In this document: positions 55,317 to 64,000 of the stretch, piece after piece
How positions within the stretch are numbered: position 1 is the stretch's first letter
How the letters are laid out: every line of letters begins with the position of its first letter
Source of the DNA: Hyphomicrobiales bacterium
GTDB lineage: Bacteria; Pseudomonadota; Alphaproteobacteria; Rhizobiales; Rhizobiaceae
Length of the DNA: 64,000 bases
Direction: 5' to 3'
NCBI GenBank assembly: GCA_021775455.1
Contig: JAJFHU010000015.1
Span: forward strand, 124,001 to 188,000
Made by a program: the position numbers and the translations under genes
Notes under the pieces: generated by a model
Databases searched by the model: none
The model's input: only the letters and a program-made list of their open reading frames with translations
Told to the model about the DNA's origin: nothing

Positions 55317-56674
55317 CATTACAAAAAGGGACCGGGAATAAAGTTTCCGATAACAAAAATAACCCGCCCAAGGTGGGCATGGAGAGCCGGTTTACGGCAA
55401 CCAAGATGCTTGGCCGCATCGTCAATGAAAAACTCAATCTGGACGGGTTGCTGGACCCGGGTCAGGGCAATGCACATTTTCTGAAATTGTCACCGCAGGA
55501 TCGTGGCCTTGTTCGTGCGATTCTGGTTACGGCATTGCGCCATCGCCGCGCCATCGAAGTGCTTCTTGGCAAGATGATGGATCGCAAGCCCCCAAAGGGC
55601 CTCCAGTTTTTCTCCGATACGCTTCACATTGCTGCCGTGCAAATCCTGTTTCTTGATTTGCCGGACAGGGCAGCCGTGGACCTTGCAGTGACGGCAATCG
55701 GAAATGACCGGCGGTCAGGCCGGTATCGCGGGCTTGCGAATGCCGTGCTTCGGAGACTCTCCCGGGAAAAAGATGAACTCTTGAAAGAAGCTTCCATCAG
55801 CCCGTTTCCGGACTGGTTTGAGCAGCGCCTCCGCCGGGATTATGGCCGGGAAAAAGTGGCAGAGATTGCACAACGAGTGATGCTGGAACCGTTTGTTGAT
55901 ATTACCGTGAAATCTAATGCCGAAGCGTGGGCGAGCAAATTGGGCGGAAAGGTAATATCTCCATCGACTGTCCGCCTGATCGAAAAGGCAAGTATTGAAT
56001 CGCTTGAGGGATATGAAACGGGAGAATGGTGGGTTCAGGATGCTGCTGCAGCCTTGCCTGCAAAGCTGATCCCGGAAGGGCCAAATTTACGAGTGCTCGA
56101 TCTTTGTGCGGCGCCTGGCGGCAAGACTGCGCAACTTGCGAATGCTGGCCACACGGTCACTGCCTTGGACGCGTCTGAAAACCGTTTGAAACGGTTGAAG
56201 GCCAATCTTGACAGATTGAAACTATCGGCTGAAATTGTTTGTGCGGACATGATGGAATGGGAACCAACGCAGCAGTTTGATGCGGTATTGCTCGATTCTC
56301 CTTGTTCATCCACCGGCACCATTCGCCGCCATCCAGATATAATGTGGACGAAGTCTGACAAGGATGTCAGTGATCTGGCCCGTCTTCAATTTGACATGTT
56401 GAACCGGGCGCGCATTTTCGTAAAGCCGGGCGGTACGCTGGTCTTTTCCAATTGCTCGATCTTCAAGGAAGAAGGTGAATCCTTGCTGGCAAAGGCGCTA
56501 AAAACATTTGAAGATTTTGACCTATCTCCAATTGATGCTGACGAGCTGCCTCATCTGGATGGCGTCATAAACGGCCAGGGTGCGCTCAGAACCCTTCCGC
56601 TGCATTTGCCTGCTGAACCAGCAGAACATGGTGGACTGGACGGCTTCTTTACTTGCCGGTTGGTCAAGAAATGA
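55313..56674 (+). CDS. rsmB: RsmB/NOP family RNA (cytosine-5)-methyltransferase
   Basis: 453 aa if it begins at GTG 55313, which overlaps the htpX stop (GTGA); ATG 55379 is an alternative. An N-terminal NusB-like domain (about residues 25-160) precedes the Rossmann domain with [30 protein letters not shown], the catalytic [15 protein letters not shown] and [12 protein letters not shown] with the second Cys. It probably makes m5C967 in 16S rRNA. The htpX-rsmB-heparinase-purH order is common in Hyphomicrobiales. Confidence 0.93.
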   Translation: MTLQKGTGNKVSDNKNNPPKVGMESRFTATKMLGRIVNEKLNLDGLLDPGQGNAHFLKLSPQDRGLVRAILVTALRHRRAIEVLLGKMMDRKPPKGLQFFSDTLHIAAVQILFLDLPDRAAVDLAVTAIGNDRRSGRYRGLANAVLRRLSREKDELLKEASISPFPDWFEQRLRRDYGREKVAEIAQRVMLEPFVDITVKSNAEAWASKLGGKVISPSTVRLIEKASIESLEGYETGEWWVQDAAAALPAKLIPEGPNLRVLDLCAAPGGKTAQLANAGHTVTALDASENRLKRLKANLDRLKLSAEIVCADMMEWEPTQQFDAVLLDSPCSSTGTIRRHPDIMWTKSDKDVSDLARLQFDMLNRARIFVKPGGTLVFSNCSIFKEEGESLLAKALKTFEDFDLSPIDADELPHLDGVINGQGALRTLPLHLPAEPAEHGGLDGFFTCRLVKK

Positions 56675-56715
56675 CTAGTCTTGTATTCAGTGGGATATAA
56701 CATCAGCAGGTTGCC

Positions 56716-58413
56716 ATGGCGCTTACCAATCAACCGAGAATGGTTGGGTTTGCAATTTCTGATTCTATCAAACGCGCGCGCAGGCGAGTAGCGAGCGCGG
56801 TAACCGGGCTTGTGGGATTTTCCGGGTTTGTACCCGAACGTTTACTTATCGCACCGCAGGATTTACGAACTGCTGATCCGACCATGGCGCTGGAGTTTTA
56901 CCGGGGCAGGTATTCGTTTGCGGGTGTAACTGTTGAAACCCGCAGTGCCAGCCCGTTTCCTACCAAGTCCGTTGATGCCGAATGGGAAAGGCGGGTGCAC
57001 GATTTTAAGTGGTTGCGTCACCTGTCGGCATCTGATGATGCGCTTTCTGAAAGCCACGCAAAGGCGATGGTTGAAGAATGGATTAAACATTATGGAAAAC
57101 CCAACCGCACTATTCCCTGGGAAATTGAAATTGCATCTTGCCGATTAATTGCCTGGCTTTGTCATTCTGTTGTGATTGTTACCGGTGCAAACCATGATTT
57201 TTACCGGCGTTTCATGCGCAGTCTCGGAGTTCATGTGCGTTTCCTGCGAAAGAATGTGGCATATGCCGATGATGGAATGCCGCGACTAATTGCCCGAATT
57301 GCCCTTGCCTATGCATCGGTCTGTCTGCAGACACAAAAATCCGCACTTCGCCAGGTAAGAAATCAGCTTGATCAGGAGTTGGCCGAACAGGTTTATCCAG
57401 ACGGCGGGCATGTTTCCCGCAACCCGGAAGCCATTGCTGAAATTCTGGCGTTGTTGTTGCCACTTCGCCAAGCCTGCAGTTCAGCAGGTATGGCGCCGTC
57501 CCAGGAGCTGGTTGGTACGATTGAACGACTGTTGCCTGCGCTTCGGTTTTTTCGACATGGTGACGGAAATCTTTCCCGCTTCAATCACAATGGTGTCACC
57601 GAGAACGATCTGGTCGCAACCTTGTTGCGCTACGATGAAACGCTGGGAGAACCACTTAAGGAGGCGCCGCAGTCTGGGTATCAGCGATTAATCCATGGCA
57701 CGCTGACTGCCTTGATGGACGTCGGCAATCCCCCCAAGGGGGAGCTCTCTGAAAGTGCACATGCGGGATGCCTGTCGTTTGAACTATCCGATGGCCGTGA
57801 TTGCATCATTGTCAATTGTGGAGCCCCGACACTGCCACGGCAGTTTGAATCAGCGGTTTGGCGAACGACCCCGGCCCATTCAACGGCGACCTTCAATGAT
57901 ACCTCTTCGTGCAGGTTCAGCTCACTGAGTGTAAACGGCCAAAAAGGAGTCGGGCAGATTTACGCTTCTGCGCTGAATGCCACATCTTCGCGCGAGGACA
58001 GTGCCAGCGCTTCAACAGTCGTGGCATCTCATCTGGGTTACATGCGTGAATTTGGCGTCAGGCATCAACGGGCCTTGACCCTGTCAGAGAACAAATTGGC
58101 CGGCGAAGACTACTTCAGCGATGCCAATGGCGAATGGATAAAACCGGTCGCGCAAGGCGATATTGCGCTGCGGTTTCATTTTCATCCGGACATTACACTT
58201 GGTGCAGCGAGAAATGGGGAAACAATTCTGGTGAAAACCCGGGAAGGTGTCATTTGGCGCTTTGACTGTGAGGGTGGTGAACCGGTAATTGAGGAGAGTA
58301 TCTTTTTTGCCTCTCCATCGGGTGCGCGCCGAACAGAACAAATTGTGGTCCATGCCAATCTTTCCGACACGCCAAAACTCATTTGGTCATTGCAAAAAAC
58401 CAACCAGACTTAA
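56716..58413 (+). CDS. Heparinase II/III family protein
   Basis: 565 aa. The N-terminal half is an alpha/alpha-toroid-like domain ([35 protein letters not shown]-like stretch, [18 protein letters not shown]), and the C-terminal half is the beta-rich Heparinase II/III domain ([34 protein letters not shown]). No signal peptide is evident. Homologues stand between rsmB and purH in many rhizobia; the substrate is unknown, and it need not be heparin. Polysaccharide lyase activity is inferred by family only. Confidence 0.88.
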   Translation: MALTNQPRMVGFAISDSIKRARRRVASAVTGLVGFSGFVPERLLIAPQDLRTADPTMALEFYRGRYSFAGVTVETRSASPFPTKSVDAEWERRVHDFKWLRHLSASDDALSESHAKAMVEEWIKHYGKPNRTIPWEIEIASCRLIAWLCHSVVIVTGANHDFYRRFMRSLGVHVRFLRKNVAYADDGMPRLIARIALAYASVCLQTQKSALRQVRNQLDQELAEQVYPDGGHVSRNPEAIAEILALLLPLRQACSSAGMAPSQELVGTIERLLPALRFFRHGDGNLSRFNHNGVTENDLVATLLRYDETLGEPLKEAPQSGYQRLIHGTLTALMDVGNPPKGELSESAHAGCLSFELSDGRDCIIVNCGAPTLPRQFESAVWRTTPAHSTATFNDTSSCRFSSLSVNGQKGVGQIYASALNATSSREDSASASTVVASHLGYMREFGVRHQRALTLSENKLAGEDYFSDANGEWIKPVAQGDIALRFHFHPDITLGAARNGETILVKTREGVIWRFDCEGGEPVIEESIFFASPSGARRTEQIVVHANLSDTPKLIWSLQKTNQT

Positions 58414-58424
58414 TCAGGAACAAA

Positions 58425-60041
58425 ATGTCCTCCAGCCACAAAACGTTCAATTTCCCCGACATGGTGGAAATCAAGACCGCACTGCTATCTGTCTCTGACA
58501 AGAATGGAATTGTGGAATTTGCCCAAGCTCTTGCGAACCGAGGTGTAAGATTGCTTTCCACCGGAGGAACGGCAAAGGCGTTAAAAGATGCGGGGCTGGA
58601 GGTTAGCGATGTGTCCGAGATCACCGGATTTCCGGAAATCATGGATGGCCGCGTAAAGACGCTTCATCCGGCAATTCATGGCGGCCTGCTTGGCGTGCGC
58701 AGTGATGCAGAACACAAACTTGCGATGGAAGAACATGGTATTTCGCCCATCGATCTGGTGGCAATCAATCTTTATCCGTTCGAAGAAACGATTGGTCGTG
58801 GTGCGGGCTATGATGAGGCCATAGAGAATATCGATATAGGTGGTCCAGCCATGATCCGCGCTGCCGCGAAGAATCATGGTTACGTGACAGTCGTTACCGA
58901 TCCTGAAGATTATTCGGTTGTTCTTGAGCAGCTTGGTTCAGATGGCGGGAAGACAAACATGGTTCTCCGCAAACGCCTGGCGCAAAAAGCCTATGCCAGA
59001 ACCGCTTCATATGATGCAGCGATCTCGAACTGGTTTGCCGATGCGATTGATGAGGCAATGCCGTCTTACAGAAGTGTGGCCGGGCATTTGGCGCAGGAAA
59101 TGCGCTATGGTGAAAATCCACATCAAAGGGCAGGGTTTTATCTGACTGCTGACAAACGGACTGGTGTTGCCACTGCGATGCAACTCCAGGGCAAGCAACT
59201 ATCTTACAACAACATCAATGATACGGATGCAGCCTTTGAACTGGCAGCGGAGTTTTCTGCAAGTGAATCAGCGGCAGTTGCCATAATCAAGCACGCCAAC
59301 CCGTGTGGGGTTGCGGCAGGTGCGACAATTCTTGAGGCCTATCATAAAGCACTGGCGTGTGATCCGGTCTCGGCATTTGGTGGCATTGTGGCGCTTAACC
59401 GTCCGCTTGATGCGGAATCGGCAAACGAGATCGTCAAGACTTTCACCGAAGTCATCATTGCACCGGATGCGGATGAAGATGCGCGCGCCTTGATGGCCGA
59501 AAAGAGAAACCTGCGACTGCTGATAACCGGCGGGATGCCTGATCCAAGAGAAAAAGGGCTGTTTGTGAAAACGGTTGCAGGCGGATTACTGGTTCAGGAT
59601 CGCGACAATTGCGTGGTTGATGATCTGGAACTTAACGTTGTCACCAAGGTCACGCCAACCGCGCAGCAACTGACTGACATGAAATTTGCCTTCCGGGTCG
59701 CCAAGCATGTGAAGTCGAACGCGATTGTGTACGTGAAAGATCAGGCGACGGTCGGTATCGGGGCCGGGCAGATGAGTCGAATAGATTCAAGCCGCATTGC
59801 AGCGCGAAAGGCAATTGATGCGGCTGAGGCAGCGGGTTTGCCGGAGCCGCTCACCCGTGGAAGCGTTGTTGCATCCGATGCGTTCTTTCCGTTTGCGGAC
59901 GGACTCTTGTCAGCCGTGGAGGCAGGTGCAACCGCAGTCATTCAACCAGGTGGTTCCATGCGCGATGATGAAGTGATCAAGGCAGCCGATGATGCCGGCA
60001 TTGCGATGGTCTTTACCGGAACCCGCCATTTTCGGCACTAG
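58425..60041 (+). CDS. purH: Bifunctional AICAR transformylase / IMP cyclohydrolase
   Basis: 538 aa from ATG 58425 with AGGAA upstream. The N-terminal IMP cyclohydrolase part has [46 protein letters not shown]; the C-terminal transformylase has [38 protein letters not shown] with the catalytic Lys-His and [15 protein letters not shown]. It carries out the last two steps of IMP synthesis. The usual length is about 530. The MFS gene converges 2 nt away. Confidence 0.97.
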   Translation: MSSSHKTFNFPDMVEIKTALLSVSDKNGIVEFAQALANRGVRLLSTGGTAKALKDAGLEVSDVSEITGFPEIMDGRVKTLHPAIHGGLLGVRSDAEHKLAMEEHGISPIDLVAINLYPFEETIGRGAGYDEAIENIDIGGPAMIRAAAKNHGYVTVVTDPEDYSVVLEQLGSDGGKTNMVLRKRLAQKAYARTASYDAAISNWFADAIDEAMPSYRSVAGHLAQEMRYGENPHQRAGFYLTADKRTGVATAMQLQGKQLSYNNINDTDAAFELAAEFSASESAAVAIIKHANPCGVAAGATILEAYHKALACDPVSAFGGIVALNRPLDAESANEIVKTFTEVIIAPDADEDARALMAEKRNLRLLITGGMPDPREKGLFVKTVAGGLLVQDRDNCVVDDLELNVVTKVTPTAQQLTDMKFAFRVAKHVKSNAIVYVKDQATVGIGAGQMSRIDSSRIAARKAIDAAEAAGLPEPLTRGSVVASDAFFPFADGLLSAVEAGATAVIQPGGSMRDDEVIKAADDAGIAMVFTGTRHFRH

Positions 60042-60043
60042 GG

Positions 60044-61456
60044 TCAGACCTTTTCTTCCCTGACCCATCTCAACAACACCAACCCGATCAGGAACAGTAG
60101 AATCAGTGGTGATATCCCAAGGCGTTGGGCTGCCGAATCAGAAAGGTCGAGAATCTGTTTCCCGACTACCCCGGTAAACAACGCCACCAGTGCCGGTGCC
60201 AGAAACGATGTTGCCTTGCCCGACAGGGCGTAAAGGCCAAATGCCTGGGTCATGTTTCCGCCCTCGGCCTGATCCACCATCAAGGTTCTCGATGCCGCCT
60301 GGATTGAGCCGCCAACGGCTCCTATTACTGCTCCGCAAAAGTAAAACAGCAAATCACACGGCGCAAATGGTCCAGGTTGTGGTTCTACCGGCATTAAAAG
60401 GAAGGTCTCACGGTCAGTAGTGACGATCAGGATACTCACCACAATCAGTGCGATGATTGAAAAACTGATAACCCGCTTTGGCCCGCCGCGATCATCAAGG
60501 TGACCGCCATAAAGGGCGCCGGCTATGCCTGTTATCAGGGTAAGGAGGCCAAACAGACCCAGTTGGGTTGCCTCCCAACCCAGTACACCACCGGCATAAA
60601 CACCGCCGAAACCAAACAGGCCGTTCAAGGCATCGCGGTAAAACATTGAAGAGCCGAGATAGGCAAACAGGCTTTTGTTCTTTGGTAAAGATTTAATTGT
60701 GTCCAGCAATTCCTTCAGGCTTGCCCGGACTGCACCAACCACTTTTGCCCTACGCTCGGTGTCGGGCGTATAAAGGAAGAACGGGATCAGGAACACAAAC
60801 ATCCAAAGGGCAGCAAAAGGGCCAACAGCCCTTTCACCCCCGCGTTCAATCGCATCAAGGCCAAGAATAGGTGAAATGCCAAGCAAGGTTTGACCACTAC
60901 CGGGGGATGATTCCGTCATGGTCATCAGCACTAGCAACAAGGCAATAATTCCACCGGTGTAGCCAAGCGCCCAAGCGGATCCGGAAAGTCGTCCCAGCGT
61001 CTCACGGGAAACCAGATCCGGCATGATCGCGTTGTTGAAAACAGCCGAAAATTCGATGCCGACCATGCCGATGCCAAAGGCGACCAACACCCAGAAGGCA
61101 AGACCGCCACTGATGCCGGGTTCAGCTATCCAAAGCAAAAGGAAACCTGCAATCGACAATGCTGAAAACATGCCAACCCAGGGTTTTCGGGGACCGGTAG
61201 CGTCTGCAATTGCTCCCAGTATCGGTGACAGGATGGCAATGGAAACACCGGTTATTGCCAACATGGTGCCCCACCAAATCTGGCCGGTTGCCGGATCGGG
61301 AGCAACTTCGGCGGCAAAATAGCGGGCAAATACGAACGTCATCAGCAGGGTGTGGAATGGTTGCGCTGCCCAATCGAACAACATCCATCCCCAGATACCC
61401 TTGCGGGTAATATGCCCAAGTGATCTGCCGCTGGCGGATACAGCTTCGGTTTTCAT
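60044..61456 (-). CDS. MFS transporter, UMF1 (Atg22-like) family
   Basis: 470 aa from Met at 61456; the frame is open eight codons further. About 12 hydrophobic segments can be followed. The opening GIWGWMLFDWAAQPFHTLLMTFVFARYF is the UMF1 signature, and FNNAIMPDLVSRETLGRLSGSAWALGYTGG the second conserved block. The UMF1 family is named after Atg22, which exports amino acids from yeast vacuoles; bacterial substrates are unknown. No further clues from neighbours. Confidence 0.9.
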   Translation of the reverse strand: MKTEAVSASGRSLGHITRKGIWGWMLFDWAAQPFHTLLMTFVFARYFAAEVAPDPATGQIWWGTMLAITGVSIAILSPILGAIADATGPRKPWVGMFSALSIAGFLLLWIAEPGISGGLAFWVLVAFGIGMVGIEFSAVFNNAIMPDLVSRETLGRLSGSAWALGYTGGIIALLLVLMTMTESSPGSGQTLLGISPILGLDAIERGGERAVGPFAALWMFVFLIPFFLYTPDTERRAKVVGAVRASLKELLDTIKSLPKNKSLFAYLGSSMFYRDALNGLFGFGGVYAGGVLGWEATQLGLFGLLTLITGIAGALYGGHLDDRGGPKRVISFSIIALIVVSILIVTTDRETFLLMPVEPQPGPFAPCDLLFYFCGAVIGAVGGSIQAASRTLMVDQAEGGNMTQAFGLYALSGKATSFLAPALVALFTGVVGKQILDLSDSAAQRLGISPLILLFLIGLVLLRWVREEKV

Positions 61457-61578
61457 TGATGCAATTTCCCCGAAAATCAAATAAGGGCTGAGTATGTCAG
61501 GGTTTCGGTTTCGGGGAAATGCTTTACGAAATGTTTTGCACGGCCCATTATCAGGGCTGGAAAACTCAGGAGGCGATT

Positions 61579-61830
61579 TTGGCGAATCGGGAAGATCACA
61601 AGAAGCAGAAAAAAGAAGCGCAGCGCATTCTCAAACAGGTGGGAGATGAGTCAGAAATATTTGGAACGTCCTCCATGAAACGGGTTGCGGATCGAGTTTC
61701 TAACCATCTTGACGGGGATGCAGACAAGGACAATCAAATCGAACTTTGGGGAACGCGGATTGGTAGAAGCCTGGGCATGATCTTCTTTGCAGGGTTGGTG
61801 ATTTATCTCCTCACCACCTATGTCCTGTAA
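61579..61830 (+). CDS. Small protein with C-terminal membrane anchor
   Basis: 83 aa from TTG 61579, chosen because AGGAGG lies 5 nt before it; the longer ATG frame from 61519 has no site. A charged Lys/Glu/Arg-rich helix (KKQKKEAQRILKQVGDESEI) leads to one transmembrane segment at about residues 62-80. It precedes pdxY by 21 nt. No family recognised. A small membrane-anchored regulator is possible, but this is only a guess. Confidence 0.65.
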   Translation: MANREDHKKQKKEAQRILKQVGDESEIFGTSSMKRVADRVSNHLDGDADKDNQIELWGTRIGRSLGMIFFAGLVIYLLTTYVL

Positions 61831-61851
61831 GCATGAAGTGATATTATAGAA

Positions 61852-62703
61852 ATGACCCCTGAGCGCAAACCTTCGGTTTTGGTCATTTCCTCACGTGTGG
61901 TGCGGGGGTCTGTTGGCGGGCGGGCGAGCCAGTTTGCCCTGGAAACCATGGGTTTTCCTGTTTGGTCGCTGTCGACCGTGGAACTTGCCTGGCATCCAGG
62001 TCATGGCGCATCTACCAGAATGGTTCCTGGAGAAACTGATTTTGGTGCACTGCTTGATGATTTGTTGAAAGCACCCTGGATATCAGATGTGGGAGCCGTT
62101 CTGACCGGCTATTTTGCCAACCGCTCTCAGGTGGAACTGACCAGTGCGTTTATCCGGGAACTGAAATCAAAAAACCGCGATATCTGTTATGCCTGCGATC
62201 CTGTGTTGGGGGATGATGGCGGGTTGTATGTGCAACAAGAAATTGCAACCGGTGTTCGGGACTTGCTGGTCCCTGTTGCCGATATCGCGACTCCAAACCA
62301 GTTTGAGCTTGCGTTTCTGGCAGGAAAGCAGATTGCAGGTAATCTGGAAGGCAGTATGGAGTTGGCACGTTGTCTTGCTTCCAAAACGGTTTTGGTTACG
62401 TCATGCGAAACAAATAAATGCGGAAGAATGGGGAACCTGTTGTGTACAGACAGTGCGGCATTTTACTGTGATCACGAGATTCTTGATAATTCGCCCAAGG
62501 GTTCAGGAGATCTGACGGCTGCAGTATTTCTTGCCAACCGATTGAGTGGGCTTGATAATGTTGAAGCGATCAAGAAAACCACGTCAAGCGTTTTGGAGGT
62601 TTTGGGACACTCGGTATCCGTTGGTGCTGACGAACTGGTGCTGGAAAACGCTCATTGTTTCCTTCTCGATCCATCCATAAATCTGGAGGTATCCGGGTTG
62701 TAA
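61852..62703 (+). CDS. pdxY: Pyridoxal kinase
   Basis: 283 aa of the ribokinase-like fold. Characteristic are VLVISSRVVRGSVGGRASQFALETMG, TGYFANRSQVE, CDPVLGDDGGLYV, ATPNQFELAFLAG and, at the anion hole, SPKGSGDLTAAVFLANRL, where most family members have GTGDLFAA, so the Thr after GDL is unusual. The catalytic Asp is present. It phosphorylates pyridoxal to the cofactor PLP (salvage). The small membrane gene lies just upstream. Confidence 0.9.
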   Translation: MTPERKPSVLVISSRVVRGSVGGRASQFALETMGFPVWSLSTVELAWHPGHGASTRMVPGETDFGALLDDLLKAPWISDVGAVLTGYFANRSQVELTSAFIRELKSKNRDICYACDPVLGDDGGLYVQQEIATGVRDLLVPVADIATPNQFELAFLAGKQIAGNLEGSMELARCLASKTVLVTSCETNKCGRMGNLLCTDSAAFYCDHEILDNSPKGSGDLTAAVFLANRLSGLDNVEAIKKTTSSVLEVLGHSVSVGADELVLENAHCFLLDPSINLEVSGL

Positions 62704-62804
62704 CAATACTTGAAATATGTGTTCACGTGCTTGTGTTTCCGCTTGTATTGGAATGACCATAATTGACGCGTTATATGCTCAAAAATCACGGACATTCATG
62801 GAGA

Positions 62805-63419
62805 ATGATTTTGACCAGAATTCCAAGACCCCTGATTGCTGCATTGGTAATTTCGTGTGCACCTGTTGTTGCGCAGGCGGAAATCAAGACTGCAATTTTT
62901 GCTGGCGGATGTTTTTGGTGCATGGAGAAGGATTTTGAGCACGTTAACGGTGTGCTGAAAGTCGTTTCTGGATATGCCGGGGGTACAACGGAAAACCCGA
63001 CCTACAAGAATTATGAAAAAGGCGGACACATTGAAGTTGTCGAAATCACCTATGATGATATCGATGTGACTTATCCGCAACTTTTGCACACCTTTTGGCG
63101 CAGTGTGAATCCGATTGATGCAGGCGGGCAGTTTTGTGATAGGGGTTATGGTTACACGACAGCGATTTATGCATTGAACGATATGCAGAAAGAACACGCT
63201 GAGGCTTCAAAAGCCGCAATTGATGCATCTAACATCCTTCCCGAAAAAATTGTAACACCTATCCATGACACGGTGACTTTTTATCCGGCGGAAGACTACC
63301 ATCAGGATTATTACAAGAAGAGCAAGTACCGCTATGGATACTACCGCAAGGCTTGCTGCCGCGACGCAACCATTCGAAAATTGTGGGGTGACGAAGCCCT
63401 TTCGGGTATTGTATACTGA
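62805..63419 (+). CDS. msrA: Exported peptide methionine sulfoxide reductase A
   Basis: 204 aa from ATG 62805; TTG 62811 has a better spaced GGAG and is equally possible. Residues 1-26 form a signal peptide (PRPLIAALVISCAPVVAQAE), unlike the cytosolic enzyme. The MsrA domain is complete: FAGGCFWCMEKDFEHVNGV with the catalytic Cys, VVSGYAGGTTENPTY, FWRSVNPIDAGGQFCDRG and EDYHQDYYKK. C-terminal CCRDATIRKLWG has two cysteines that could resolve the disulfide. It would repair oxidised methionine in the periplasm. Confidence 0.92.
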   Translation: MILTRIPRPLIAALVISCAPVVAQAEIKTAIFAGGCFWCMEKDFEHVNGVLKVVSGYAGGTTENPTYKNYEKGGHIEVVEITYDDIDVTYPQLLHTFWRSVNPIDAGGQFCDRGYGYTTAIYALNDMQKEHAEASKAAIDASNILPEKIVTPIHDTVTFYPAEDYHQDYYKKSKYRYGYYRKACCRDATIRKLWGDEALSGIVY

Positions 63420-63642
63420 ACTGCGGTCAATAATTTGGGCCAGACAGACCCAGATGAATGGGCTTTCCGCTGTGTGTGGGCTTGAAAATTTAGATTTGGT
63501 TTACCATAAGTTGCGATAATCGAGGCCATAATTGTGGCGCAAATTCGGGCTAGTGAGCTTACCCGGCACAGATTGGTGTTATTGACGCTGAAATTTTTAC
63601 AACCATTTGGTTGGTGTTGGGGCGAATAGGGATCGTATCAGA

Positions 63643-64000
63643 ATGAGCAAATCCGGGGTATTTCTGCTGGTTATGGGAGCATTGGTGATTGCCGGATGCA
63701 CACGTACGTCCAGCCCGTTTGCCGTAAATACAAGGACGCCGCCGCAGTCCCTTCCGTCTGTACCATCTGGAGAAGTTCAAACCAACCAGTTGGACCCTAT
63801 CTATCAAACCGATGGGCAGACGACGATTGCCAACCCCAATGATCCGTATGCTTTGCAAACGAATCCGACACCTACGGCACCGACCACAGGTGGCGATGTA
63901 GTTACTGAACCACATTCCCAAACAGCTGCACTTGCGGCCAACAGCGGTATTCAACCCTTAAGCAGGGAGACTTTGATGGGTTCGTGGAACGTGGTTTCAG
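63643..64000 (+). CDS. Omp19-like lipoprotein, cut by the right edge
   Basis: The first 119 codons are visible. The signal peptide ends in a lipobox VIAGC (residue 19). The Pro/Thr/Gln-rich linker with PSGEVQTNQLDPIYQ, then LSRETLMGSWNVVS, recalls the N-terminal part of Brucella Omp19 (PAGTVQKGNLDS, AGVWNAS), an AprI/Inh-type protease inhibitor lipoprotein of the outer membrane. The inhibitor barrel lies beyond the window. Confidence 0.75.
   Translation, partial: MSKSGVFLLVMGALVIAGCTRTSSPFAVNTRTPPQSLPSVPSGEVQTNQLDPIYQTDGQTTIANPNDPYALQTNPTPTAPTTGGDVVTEPHSQTAALAANSGIQPLSRETLMGSWNVVS

Overview
The window looks like a chromosomal segment of an alphaproteobacterium of the order Hyphomicrobiales (Rhizobiales). 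This rests on gene neighbourhoods and families typical of that group: rpsP-rimM-trmD-rplS beside ffh and a small chorismate mutase; dapF-mtaB-ftsY-yciB; ccmABCDG beside acnA; DUF1223 and DUF2794 proteins; an IalB-like protein; an Omp19-like lipoprotein; rsmB-heparinase-purH; and a small RNA carrying the CCUCCUCCC motif of rhizobial sRNAs. G+C looks to be about half by eye. No rRNA, tRNA, CRISPR array, prophage or transposase was seen.

Layout. 1-9.7 kb: a tightly packed minus-strand operon (mmsA, acyl-CoA dehydrogenase, 3-hydroxyisobutyryl-CoA hydrolase, mmsB, enoyl-CoA hydratase, pccB) that would take valine-derived isobutyryl-CoA to propionyl-CoA and on to methylmalonyl-CoA. It faces a divergent LysR regulator across a perfect 12-bp inverted repeat. 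Downstream lie an AT-rich membrane gene, a YghU-type glutathione transferase and a cut-off secreted protein. 9.7-19 kb: translation and protein targeting (rplS, trmD, rimM, rpsP, chorismate mutase, ffh on minus; dapF, mtaB, ftsY, yciB on plus). S16 and L19 carry long Ala/Glu-rich tails, and FtsY carries a pure (Glu-Pro)16 microsatellite. 19-27.2 kb: cytochrome c maturation ccmABCDG, aconitase, DUF1223, a candidate structured C-rich sRNA, DUF2794 and an acetyltransferase. 27.2-41 kb: housekeeping and small metabolic genes (BI-1 protein, YbbP/YbbA-type ABC system with divergent TesA, ThpR, LMW phosphatase, PhhB, YkvA, an rRNA/tRNA methyltransferase, IalB-like protein, RlmN, LysE exporter, ArgG, K+ channel).

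41-46 kb is the accessory part. After asd come two copies of a roughly 80-125-bp palindromic repeat, a 730-aa beta-solenoid membrane protein with an AT-rich repetitive core, a small Cys-rich gene, three more copies of the same repeat, and a palindrome-dense non-coding stretch ending in three REP-like units. 46-54 kb: acsA followed by a 28-codon ORF with a near-perfect Shine-Dalgarno, two envelope lipoproteins, a GGDEF protein, a secreted protein, an alpha-r14-like anti-Shine-Dalgarno sRNA and an orphan TadG-like VWA protein. 54-64 kb: a DUF1674 protein, htpX-rsmB-heparinase-purH, an MFS transporter, pdxY, an exported MsrA and an Omp19-like lipoprotein cut by the right edge.

The least explained items are the repeat family around the solenoid gene, the solenoid gene and its Cys-rich partner, the C-rich RNA candidate near 25.9 kb, and several short ORFs with good ribosome binding sites. 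All family calls were made by reading the sequence; none has been checked against a database.
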